From: Cristatella mucedo
Lineage: Eukaryota > Bryozoa > Phylactolaemata > Cristatellidae
Length of the DNA stretch: 64,000 nucleotides
Assembly: GCA_009760855.2 (NCBI GenBank)
Contig: WPIO01000040.1
Location: 485,001 to 549,000, forward strand
Direction: 5' to 3'
In this document: positions 32,201 to 44,400 of the stretch, piece by piece
How the letters are laid out: every line of letters begins with the position of its first letter
Numbering within the stretch: the first letter of the stretch is position 1
Notes under the pieces: model-generated
Seen by the model: the letters and a program-made list of their open reading frames with translations, nothing else
Databases searched by the model: none
Told to the model about the DNA's origin: nothing
Program-made: the position numbers and the translations under genes

Positions 32201-33530
32201 CCATAATTTGACATCAAAGCAAGAGCAGCAAAGCACAAACCAACAAAAGTCGCAAAGAGAATTGAGTGTTGATTTGTGCTATCACCTGTAAATTACTAGA
32301 GTGCATAGGGGATTGTATGAGCATGCTTAAGCATCTCGGCCGACTATCTACATGCAGAATGTGCAGGTACACCGAAGCTTCTGGCCCTGCAAACTCCCAT
32401 GTAAAGTTTCTCCATCTGTAACTCCACAAAGTCATAAAGACAATGTGGGTGTTACGCAGGAGAGTTTTGTATAGCGCACTCACAGCCTAAGCGGCTTTCG
32501 GCTCCCATTTGGTAGCCAACAGACTTCCTCTTACACAACAAAGAGAATGTGGAAAGTATAACAGAGTCAGGAAAGCAGTTGAGGAGGTGAGTTGCATGGA
32601 AGTAGCAGCTCAGGACCTCTGAAAAGGATGAGCCGTAGTCGGCAGTAGGAGAGTAGTTGTCGTTGCATAAGAATTGTAGGAGCGAGTTCCACAGTATAGG
32701 ACAGGCAGAGCTAAAGCTTCTATCGCTACCATTCTTTAAGCGGTGGAATGGAACCATGCCACCATTTGTCTGCTGGTGCTGCTAATGGTGATGATGCTGC
32801 CGGTGATGGTGGTAGTGGTGCTGCTGCTGCTGATGGTGATGCTGCTGCTGCTGATGGGAATAGTGCTGCTGATGGTGCTGCTGCTGCTACTGATGGTGAT
32901 GGTGATGACATCAATTATCACATGTCATCTAGGTGGCTGTTATGAAGCTACTTATTGCACTCTACGAACGGCTGGACGATAAGATCGCGTTTCGTCGCTT
33001 ATATGGCATCCTGTTCCACTTACTGAGTGACAAGACATTGGTGAGTCTGGAGAGTGGCATCTCAATCTTTTGTTTAGACGTGCTCAGACTGTAAAGATAA
33101 TTTGAGTAGAAATGACACCTGTTTATCAGCAGTGATTTGTCTTGTGCTTAATGCACTTGAACCGATACTGTGCACCTCTGAAAGTAGGCCACACATTGTG
33201 CATTGATTATCCCTTATTGAAGATTCGATCGTGCTTTCGTCGTCAGCTTTGCTTCTGCTTGTTCATCAAAGCAAGGAAGGCACGCAGCTTCCACCTTTGT
33301 GCTTTTGAATTTATTGGACATTGCCGCCAGCAGTTAAATAACAGCAAGCGGCACGAGAAGCCAGCTAGTATTAGCTGTAGTAAGCAAGCAGATCGCTAGG
33401 TAATGTCAAGCTGCTTCTTTTGCCTCGTATAAAGGGCTGCTACGTCGCTACTCTTCTATCTATGATGACAACGGAAGCTAATGCATCGCTGCCGAGACTC
33501 TATTACTTACTGGACTTGATTAAGGACAAA
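29218..33530 (+). CDS. CENPI: CENPI exons A-D: N-terminal helical repeats
   Basis: Exon A (29218-29452) begins after TTTCTTTAACAG and ends with CCTAAGG/GTTCTG. Its end plus exon B (31172-31257) gives R-V-L to A-W spacing of 23 residues, identical to human R-I-L to S-W. Exon C (32933-33040) encodes KLLIALYERLDDK and LYGILFHLLSDKTL. Exon D (33435-33530) encodes GCYVATLLSMM and LPRLYYLLDLIKDK. An upstream exon with the ATG must exist, because exon A has no suitable start and opens directly after an acceptor. Confidence 0.82.
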
Positions 33531-36500
33531 GTAAGTTTCCCATGCCATCCATCCATCGTCTTGATGAGTGTACATAGTTTTGGTACCCAAGTGGAAGAGA
33601 GATAATGGCTTTCTGACAGCTCATGTCATCACGAGCAGGTTTTATCTAGAGACAAATGATTTCATGTAGACAGCCTTAACTACATTACTTAAGCAACTTT
33701 TTCCTCTGCGATTTATTGGATTTATTTGGGGGCATGATCGACACGGGAATATTTTCTTGCCATCCGAGTTTATTAACGGTTTTTTCTTCGTTAGAGTTAG
33801 TGGCCAAAAGCCTTTTTAATTGTGAGGCTTTGTTTCATTCCGAATCTGGTTACTTGGTAACCGAGGCAGTGCCTACGTGACAAGCCGCCAGAGATGTGCC
33901 TTGTGCAAATATATCAAAGAGTTACAAGGTACAAGAAGGTATTGCAAGAAACCTAGCCATGAAAAGCCTGGTGTTTTTTTCTGAATGTGTGTGCTGTCTG
34001 TGCTATCAATTGTAAGCCTATTGCTTCATTTTTACTTATGAACTGCTGCTCACCGAGATTGAAAGATGAAGACGTACAGCTAGACTGAGAAGAAGAAAGA
34101 GACAAGGTTATTATCGGAGTAGAATTTTCCTTTAAGCAGTGATCGCAGAGCACGCCCACATTGGGCCAATTCGCTGACCGTCGTACTGTTATTTTAGTTA
34201 GTAAATGTGAAAAGTCTTTTACCTTCATGGTTAGCGAGTTGCACGAGGGCACCTCCAATTAGACTGCTGTTCAGTTTTAGCTCGGTGGCCGGCATCAAGG
34301 ACCTTGTCACCATAGGTGTAGGAAACGAGTTTGTCCACTAGCATCGGCTCTCATTTTTTCCTGCGCTAATTATCATAGCTGGTGGCTCGGCTGCTGATAC
34401 GCCCTTTGGGCCTTTGTATGACTGCCAGGCCAGAGGCTGGTCTCTCCATGGCTTAATCCTGTATACGCCCTGAATGTTTGTGCAAGATTTAGTTCAATTT
34501 TTCAGGTGCGTCAGTTTGAGCTATTACTAATCCAGGGTGCCTTCCATGTAGGAATAAGAACTTATGTGTAGTGGGTCTGAGTTAGCTGCTGCTCGGAGGC
34601 TCAAGGATGGGCAAGGAGACGTCAGATACGAGAAAGCCTCCAACCTGATTTGTATTTGCTTTTCGTATTATTTGGAACTTTATTGCTTTTCTGTATGCGA
34701 TCCCCTTTAAAGAATTTATCAAGTTTTCCTTTGACAGCGATGCTGACATTACTTCAAATAGGCAATAGGCAAATCTAAGAACGATTGCCTGTCTGCTGAA
34801 TGCAGCTCAATTTGTTCTCCTTTGATACAAGCGTAACCCTGGTGGCCCGAGGCCGGTTTTAGGACTGCATTCCCTCACCCCTCGAGCGCGGCTCCTCGTA
34901 AGAATTGGCACAGAGCAGGTGCAGCTTAGATGGTGACTTCAGGGCTTTGCTGGCTAGTGAAGCTTTGGGGCATTTCTCCAGGGTGGGCTATCACTTTTAT
35001 TAGTTTTATTTATTTATTTATTTTATCAGTTTTATTAGTAGCCTACTCCGGAGAACCTTTAGGTGCCACTAGAAATGGTTGCTAAAATAGTGTGCCTTCA
35101 CTCGGAGTTTGTTTCCAAACGGTAATGCCATTCTCCTGAAGGAGCTATTGTATCGCACAGGGGACCTCACACGGGGGGGGGGGGCAGCTCTTTTAGACTG
35201 CCTACAGAAACCGGGTGACAAACGTGTCATATTACCCAAGGCTTTCTAGAGATGGCTGCCTAGTCGCCTGTCGTGGCACAGCGATGAGACTTTTGGTTTC
35301 TTTGCAGTGTCGACCCGAGCTGCTCCAGCTGCTGCAGACCTATGCATGGCATCTGCAACCATCTCACCAGTGGAGCAAGGTAATTTTTATGCAACACTCT
35401 GTGCATCGACTGATTTGACAGGCTATGCTCACAATCGTATGCAATGGATGGTCGACATTGACCTCTTTAGATCAGCCGAAAGTCTCCACGTGACTTAGTC
35501 TGGCAGGAGCGAAAGTCGTGGATCGTTCGAACAGGAGGACACAGCTCCTGCTCTGGTGATCACCTGACCTTTCTCAATGACGTTTGCAAGGTGGTGGACA
35601 TGGCAGGAAGTGCCGTAAGTACCTAAAATCGGATGGGATCATTTGCTTTATCCCTTGCCAGCGTGCTTCGGATCCTTCGCCGGGCCAGTATTTAGTCAGT
35701 CATATTCAGGTGGCTGTAGAAGCAGCAAAGTTAGCTCACCCAGCATCCTATGCCCTGCATTTTAAGCTATAACAATAAAAGTAATAAAATACATGATAAA
35801 GTACCCTCCGAGAACTCAATCTCTTTCTAAGTGCTTTACATTTACTGCAGAGGAAACATAATTGAATGGTGAGTGGTATCATGCTTGATAAAAAAAAACA
35901 TGTATAACACGTTAAGGGGTGACATGTACAGGGTCAGCTTGCAAAAGTGGTTAGTGGCAGCATGCAGTGTCAGCATGAAAGACATACAGGACGAATCGCA
36001 TGGACCCACTAAATGCTGTGATAAATAGGTGCATTTTTAATTTCTTTTTAAATATGGTCAAGTCAGGAGATGAGGGAATGTCGTAAAACAGACTCGGCAA
36101 AACCTTTTCACAGACAAACTGCGATTCAAGAGTCAATAATAATAACAATATTGCACTTGATAAAGCGCACTCAGAGAACTCACTCTCTTCCTCGGCGCTT
36201 TACATTTACTGCAAAGGGAAAGCAATTGAATCGTGAGTGATATCATACTTGATAAACCACATGAACAACGTGGTTAAGGGTGACATGCACAGGGTCAGCA
36301 TGCAAATATGGTTAGTGGCAGCATGCACAGTGTCAGCACGCATAAGCATGAAGGACGAATCACAGGGACCCACTAAATGCTGTCCTAGATAAGTGAGTTT
36401 TTAGGTTCTTTTAAATGTGGTCAAGTCAGGGGATGTTCTGAGGCAAGTCGGTAGTGAGTTCCAGGCTTTGGGAGCATACTAATGAAATGCAGGGTGTCCA

Positions 36501-39500
36501 AAGGATTTGAGGTTTGTAGGTGGTATTGGTAAACTATCGGATTCCGAAAAGCGGGTGGTACGACGTTTGGCCTGGTTGGGGAGTAGATCTGAGAGATAGG
36601 CTGGAGCCAAAGAATGAAGTAACCTAAAAGTGAGCGACAAAACTGTGAATTTGATCCGTTGCTTGACTGGTAGCCAGTGTAGGTCGGCGAGAAGTGGTGT
36701 GATGGGGCAACTGCAACGTTCACGACAGACAAGCCTAGCTGCAGAGTTTCGCACAAGCTGTAATAGCCTGATTGTACATGCCGGTAGGCCAGTAAGCAGC
36801 AAGTTACAAAAATCAAGTCGGGACGTCACAAATGAATGGACCAATTCAGACGTGGTATCCTTACCTAAACAAGCCCGAATTTTAGCAATGTTATGTAGCT
36901 GAAAGTAGGCAGATTTGACTGTGGAGCTGATGTGGTCGACTAACGAGAGGTCACTTCGGAACATGACACCTAGATTTCGAGTTGATTCAACTGGAGATAT
37001 GCTGGCAGAGCCAATTTTGAGCGTCAGCCTTTTCAATTTCTGAATCACACTGGTTTTTCCCATAACTGGTTAGTAAGTTAGTTTTATAATCGTCTAGTTT
37101 TAGAAAATTTGCTGCCATCCATGTGCAGATGTCTAGAATACATGCAGCAAGTGAGTTGAGAGAATTCGAGGTGCTCGAAGGCTGGCAAGTACTAAGGCAA
37201 GTTTTTTGCTGGCATTCAAATTACCAAAGGCTAAAAAGCCTTTCTTTAAAGGTGATTTTTTAATAGAAAGCATGGTTGAGGCAGCAGGTCTCTTGTTTCT
37301 GGAGAGTAAAGGCAAAGTTGAAAAAAATTCGTTTATCCCGAAGAACTGTGACTCGCCCTGTGGAATCGATTGACGAAGATATAGCCAGAAAATTAAACAA
37401 AGGGCGGTGTTCTTTAAGTTTTATTCACTACCACTGGATAAAAGTAACGACTCAAGAGACACTGCTGTGATCCTAATTTTTATCCGAGGGATTAGCAACA
37501 GTTTTGAGATCACAGAGGAATTTTTGACCATAGAGTCCATGAAAGAAAAAACGAGGGGAGAAGACTTGTATGACCAGGTGTCTGCTGTCATCAAAAGAAT
37601 GAAGCTACCTTGGAGTAAACTTGCCAATGTCACCACGATTATTGCCAAATTTAGCTGGGAAAAACGTTGGGCTGCTGAAAAGACTGCAGGAAAAAGTAAA
37701 AGAGAAAAATCCTAATCATGGTGTTATTTTCCTTCACTGAATCATTCATCAGGAAGTTCTGTGTAAGTCTATATTGCAGCTAATTCATGTCGTGAATCCA
37801 GTCGTAAAAACTTGTTAAGTTTATATGAGCAAGCGGACTACAGAATCGTCAGTTTATTGAGTTCGTGGAAGAAACCTATCCACATGACCAGGACTTACTT
37901 TACCACTCTCGTGTGCGCTGGCAAAGTTTGGGCAAAGTCTTTCAACGAGTGTGCAAGCTGAAGGAGATCTCTGCATTTTTGGAGTTAATGGGGAGATCCG
38001 ACGAATTTCCCGAGCTAAGTGACAAGAACTGGCTTTGTGACTTTGCATTTGCTGTGGAAATACTTTTGCACAGGAATGAGCTGAGCACCAAGCTTCAGGG
38101 GAAAGATTAATTTGTGCACGACATGTACACAAATGTTAGGGCCTTCGAATCCAAGCGAACTCATTTCTCTAGAGAAATTTCAAGCAAATCTTTCGCTCAT
38201 TTCCCCACACTAGCCATGCGGAAAGAGGCGACCCGAAACTCACTGAAATGCAGAAAATCACTGGACGACCTGCATGGAGAATTCTGCCGTCGTTTCTGTG
38301 ACTTCGAAATAAATTGAAAAGTCACTTCAGATGGTCTCCTGTCCCCGGTCACAAGACCGTGAAACAGCACCGTGGGAGCTGCAGTTTTAACTGATAGATA
38401 TTAAGTCTGACTCTGTATTGATAAAGAAGTTAAACTCACTTAAACTGAACAACTTTCATGCTATATTTTACGAAGCCACGTTTCCAAACCTCTGGAGGAA
38501 GGTGCAGAAGATGCTGACGTTGTTTGGCTCAGCCTATGTGTGTGAACAGTCATTCAGTGTCATGAATATCAACAAAGCCCGTCTCAGATCCAAGTTAAGT
38601 GACCAACACCTCAGATCTATCTTGAGAATTTCCACAACAAATATAACGCAAAACATTGACGCACTTGCAAAAAAGGAGACAAGCAACACTGTTCCCACTG
38701 AAACTGAATGGGAGTTCATTACTACGTTATTAAATTAATTAATTTGTAAAACAACTTTTAAAATAAACTAAGCACAACAGTGTTTTGCTGCCTGTTAAAG
38801 GCCAAGTCTTTTCATATAATGGTTTTTACATTTAATTTATATTAGTTCACACAAACACACCATTCTGCTATTCTGGCCCAGCCCCTCAGTCAAATTTTAG
38901 AAACCATTGTGGCCCGCGAGTCAAAAGGTTTGCCTTACCTGCTATAGTAAATTACAGACATCGGGCCCTCTATGTTCCATATTAGCAAGATACACAGACT
39001 TTGGTTAACCCAGGGAATGCACCTTTGCCCGAAATTATAACATTTTCCTTGAACAGCAGTAGTTTCGTTTGAAATTTTTTTAACAGTGTAAGCCCACTAG
39101 AAAATGAGCCGCGATGTTTTGTTTAATCTTTTGATCTCTACTGAACACCTGCATGCAATTTCATAAAGCTAATTTGGTGGTGTTGCTGTTGGGAGCTAAG
39201 TATGAAGCGTCATAGTAAGCTGAATAGTCAGTTCTGCGAAAATTCGTGCTGGATGGCTTAGGAATGGATGGTAGTGTGCTTGCTAGTAGTTCTTTTCATT
39301 TTAATAATAATAATAATGCACTTGATAAAGCGCCCTCTGAGAACTCAATCTCTTCCTAGGCGCTTTACATTTGCTGCAAAGGGAAATGCAATTGAATGGT
39401 GAGTAATATCATGCTTTATAAACAAGTAAAATGAATAACATGGCTAGGGGTGACATGCACAGGGTCAGCTTGCAAATGTGGTAGTGGCAGTGTGCACTGT

Positions 39501-41376
39501 GTCAGCACGAATAAGCACGTTAAGGACGAACCGCAGGGACTCACTAAATGCTGTCCTAAATAGGTGTGCTTTTAAGGTATTTTTAAATGTCAAGTGATGG
39601 GATGTTCTGATGCAAGTTGGGAGTGAGTTCTGGGCTTTTGGAACAGACGAACTAAATGCACGGTCTCCAAAGGATTTGAGGTTTGTAGGTGGTACTTGTA
39701 GACTGTTGGATTCCGAAAAGCGGGTGGTACGATGCTTGGCCTCCTGGGGGAGTAGATCTGAGAGATATGCTGGAGCCAAACATAGAAGGTACCTAAAAGT
39801 GAGTGACAAAACCTTGAAGTCAATCCGTTGCTTGACTTTCAAGTAAGCTCTGTCGTGTGCGAATTTGCCCTTAAACAGCCCTTCTTGCTATCATGGCTTT
39901 AATATTCAAAGTCAGCTTTGACGTTGCAAATGCTTGCAAAAATTTCGTCTCTTGATATCCAAAAGTTCCCTCGTCAAAGTGGATTACAGGTAGGCATCAT
40001 TAATTACCACCATCTGTCAAGCAACTTGATAATATGTTTGAGATACACGAGCCCTTACTTGGGCTATTGTCATTGTCGTACTTTGTACTTAGTCGGCTCT
40101 CCAGCATGTATTTCTTGCTGTAGCAAATGCCTGGTCACATTGCCGAACTGCTTCTGAGCTGCCCGGAGGCACAGCTGCCGGCAGACTGGCTATCCAAAGC
40201 AGAAGACGATCATCAGGTGCTGTACAGGCTCGGCTGCTGGCTTTACGGAGCTGTCTCACAGGGTAGGCCACCTGGTAGCCAGCATGAGTTACTGGCTAGC
40301 TTAAGTTGATGCAGCCACGAGTGACCGTCTATTGGAGCAGCTGCATTCCATCAGTGCTCTGAGTGAGATCAGCCTTGAAGGCAATCAGTGGTACAGCTCG
40401 GGTACCATTAGATGCTCGAAGTAGACGTATTTGTGGGGTCGGCTATGTGATCCTAAAATAAAACCCAGACATCTTAGGCCATGCTGAATGCTGCACTACT
40501 GCCTGAGAGCCCTACACTTATCAGATCCCCTATCCCCTCCCCAACGGAGCCTGCCTTGCAAGGTGCTTCTCTCGCCTGGAGGGGCGTCGGTGCCCCTACT
40601 GACTGTATCTGAGCTGTACCTAACCAGGTTCGAGTGGGATTTCCTTCGTCACTGGCAGTAGCAGGTGATAGTTGTCTATTGGGCTGTACCTCATTAGTCT
40701 TTGGCTTGCCTCGGTCCACCTGGCACGTTAGGAGGAAGGCATTGCATCGGGAAAGAAGACCTGCCACCATCTCGGACCCCAGTGACACCCTGGGTCTTGG
40801 CCCCCCAAGGGTAAGGCTCTCCCACTCCACCATCGTGGCCGTGGGTTTCGAATCTTGCAGCAGGCAATTCTTCATTGTCCGCATAAATCTGGGTTTGATA
40901 GCCACTGCGATGCTTCTAAAATAAATAAATAAATACTAGCTGATTTAACAGCCTCTTTTTGTATAGCGACAGAAGAACCTTGACGGCTATCACCGCCTCT
41001 TGCAGTGGCGATAAAGAATCGCCCACCACAGAATTCGAACCCACGACCTCGGGGCCGAGGTCGTGAAAAGCAACCACCTTACCTAGTGAGTCATTACGGC
41101 TTCTGCCAGTTATATAACTTGAGGCTGCCTAATCAGCCAGCCTTTAGCTGCTCTCTTTCCGGCTTCGGCCTAGTCGTTCTCAGGTGGTGATAGCTGCTAA
41201 ATCTCTGTGGCTAATGTAGACTGGTAACTGATGCACCGAAACAAAGCCACTGATTGCAAGATTCGTCAAAATGCAAGAATCACGTAATCCCAGCTACACG
41301 AACGTACCGAATCAACAGTGGCATGCATGGCTTCCGAGTCTGAGGGACTCATTTGTGTTGCCGTCCAGTGTGCCCC

Positions 41377-41464
<88 letters not shown>

Positions 41465-44400
41465 ACCTTGGACACATCGATTACGACCAGGCTTTCTGCC
41501 ACCAAGCATTTCATCAAGCCCTTGTCTTTGCACTCTACCTTACTGTCATAGCTGCCGTGATGCCTTCCAACTTATGCTAATACTATAATAATAATAATAA
41601 TAATAATAACGTGCTTGATAAAGCGCCCTCAGAGAACTTAATCTCTGTCTAGGTGCTTTACATTTGCTGCAAAGAGAAATGCAATTGAATGGTAAGTAAA
41701 ATCATGCTTGAAAAAAAATGAATAACATGGTTAGGGGTGACATGCACAGGGTCAGCATGCAAATGTGGTTAGTGGCAGCATGCACAGTGTCAGCACCCAT
41801 AAGCACATCAAGGACGAATCACAGGGACCCACTAAATGCTGTCCTAAATAGGTGTTTTTAAGTTCCTTTTAAATGTGGTCAGGTCGGAGGATGTTCTGAC
41901 GCAGGTCGGGAGGGAGTTCCAGGCTTTAGGAGCATACGAACTAAATGCATGGTCTCCAAAGGATTTAAGGTTTGTACGAGGTATTTCTAGACTGTTGGAT
42001 TCCGAAAAGCTGGTGGTACGATGCTTGGCCTGATGGGGTAGTATATCTGAAAGATAGGCTGGAGCCATAGAATGAAGGGACCTAAAAGTGAGCGACAAAA
42101 CCTTGAAGTCAATTCGTTGCTTGACTGGTAGCCAGTGCATGTCGGCGAGAAGTGGAGTAATGTGGCAACTGCGACTCTCACGACAGACAAGCCTGGCTGC
42201 AGAGTTTTGCACCAGCTGCAATCGCCTGGTCACACATGCTGGTAGGCCAGTAAGTAGTGAGTTGCAGAAGTCGAGACGAGATGTCACGAATGCATGGACC
42301 AACTGAGACGTGGTACGTGGTATCCTTATTTAAACAGTCCCGAATTTTAGCAATGTTATGAAGCTGAAAAAAGGCAGATTTGACTGTGGAGCTGATGTGG
42401 TCGTCTAACGAGAGGTCGCTTTGGAATATGACACATAGATTTCGAGTTGATTCAACTGGAGATATGCTGGCAGAGCCAATTTTGAGCGTCAGCCTTTCCA
42501 ATCTCTGGATCACAGTGGGCTTGCCCATAACTAGTAGGTTAGTTTTATCATCGTTAAGTTTTAGAAAGTTTGCTGCCATCAATGTGCGGATGTCATCAAT
42601 GCATTCAGCAAGTGAGTTGAGAGAATTTGAGGTGCTCGAAGGCTGAGAGGGATCAAAGCAAAGGTACTATGACTTGCAACAGCAGGCCTCACATGCTAGA
42701 AGCCTCCAATGGGCCACGAGCCATGCTCGTCCTATAAGCACGACCAAAAGGCAGGTTCAAGTGGTGCATGGCCCACTTGGGTTCTTAGAGGCAGTGTTTT
42801 GGCCTTTCCCCCCACCCTTTCCCGTGTGAGGTAGAGCAGCTGCTACCTGCGGCCTGTCGCAGCACTGTTCAAGAGGCCAGTGAGACAGGCGATTATCGAT
42901 CAGCTCATTCTGGACGATAGATGACTGCAGGTCGATCATTTGTTTCACCTTTGTTTCAATGCAACCAACAAGGGTTGGTGGACATGGTGCTGCTAAATGA
43001 TAATGAAGAGTTGGGCGTGGCCACCCGAGTTCTCCTTGTCTGCCGGTACCAGAAGGTTGCTGCAAGCAATTCTCGTTTGAGAAAGTGTGGCCATGACCCA
43101 CTATATGTCAAATAATACACATAGTGTGAGATCAGAAAGGCTACTTGGAGAACAGTAGAGCAGAGAAGGGTGTTGCATTAGTCAGCCGCCGAGGCTTGTG
43201 TAGCCGTTAGGACCATTTAAGTGTCAGCTCGCTTGCTTGCTTGCTTGCTTTGCCAGGCCTCTTTCATAGGCTGCTGGGTCTAATCTCTGCCATTCCTGCT
43301 GCACCATGGTTACCTGCACATGGCTGCAGCTGGCTAATGTTATTCTTCATTCTATTGGCTGTCCTTTGTAGATATGCTTCTGGGACATGACTCGGGTCCT
43401 CGTGCTAAGCAGCATCTGAATGCCATCCGGAGAGTAATGGAGGGGCTCCAGGTATGCAGTGAGGGCGTTTGCGCATGCTTTCAATGGCTCTGAGTGTGAG
43501 CAACTTATTTTTGCAAAGGCCGCACTGCTATCTCGGTTTTCGTGCTAGCAATAGTTATGTGGCCACATAACGGAGCCTCTTATGGGAAGATCTCATATGC
43601 TTAAACGTTAGATAACCTGCACAAACCATTATAGTTCAGCATCAGAATATGAGTAAAATTAAAGGTCATACCTTATTTGCAAGTGAATCAGTTAATGTTC
43701 TCCATTTCAACATGAGAGTTAACGGTGAAAGGCAGCAAATTCAACAGATACATTAATGTGGCTACAGAAAAGCATTAGTGGCTATCATCCAGCTTTCAAG
43801 CAAACGATTTAAGAACTTCCTGCTGCAAAGCTCTAACCTACGGGACTGGTGGCAAAGCACAAGCACCTGTGTTGAGTGGATCTGCAGTGGCCAACAATTT
43901 CTCAATCAGCTCGATGTCATCGGCCAGCATCGTCTTCGTCGCCTGTGCAAAGTAAATGTTGCATCGGTTCACTCCGGTCAATGACTGCTGCTTCATCTTG
44001 ACAGACCGGCTCTGTTAGCTCGGCCGAGCCTCATCCATTTCCTACCTCAAGTGCTCGGCCTCTCAGCTTTCTCACTGTGTCAGTAATGCAATGTAATGTA
44101 TCTCCATCTGTAAATCTACAAAGCTCCTCTGCATCGGCCGTTGTTTTCACTGGAGACTGCTCGATGCAGGCCGAGGCTGGCAGCTCCAGCTCAGTGACGC
44201 CTGCTTGCCAGGCCCCTTCGGTCGGGCAGAGATTTCTTGGTCGCTCGCTTGCTGTTTGACCGTTATCTCCGATCCTGCCGGCCAGCTGCAGCCGGCGCCA
44301 GAGCGAGGGGCCTTCCTGGCACGGACTGACATCTGCGCCGGCATGCACGCTGAGCCGCCATTTTGCTGCAGGGTCGACCTCTGTATGCGCTGGACGCCCT

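Noticed and set aside
35499-35555. Extra CENPI exon between exons E and G
   Set aside because: A phase-compatible 57-nt stretch (starting SGRSESRGSFEQ) exists, but it shows no similarity, and E joins G directly in phase.
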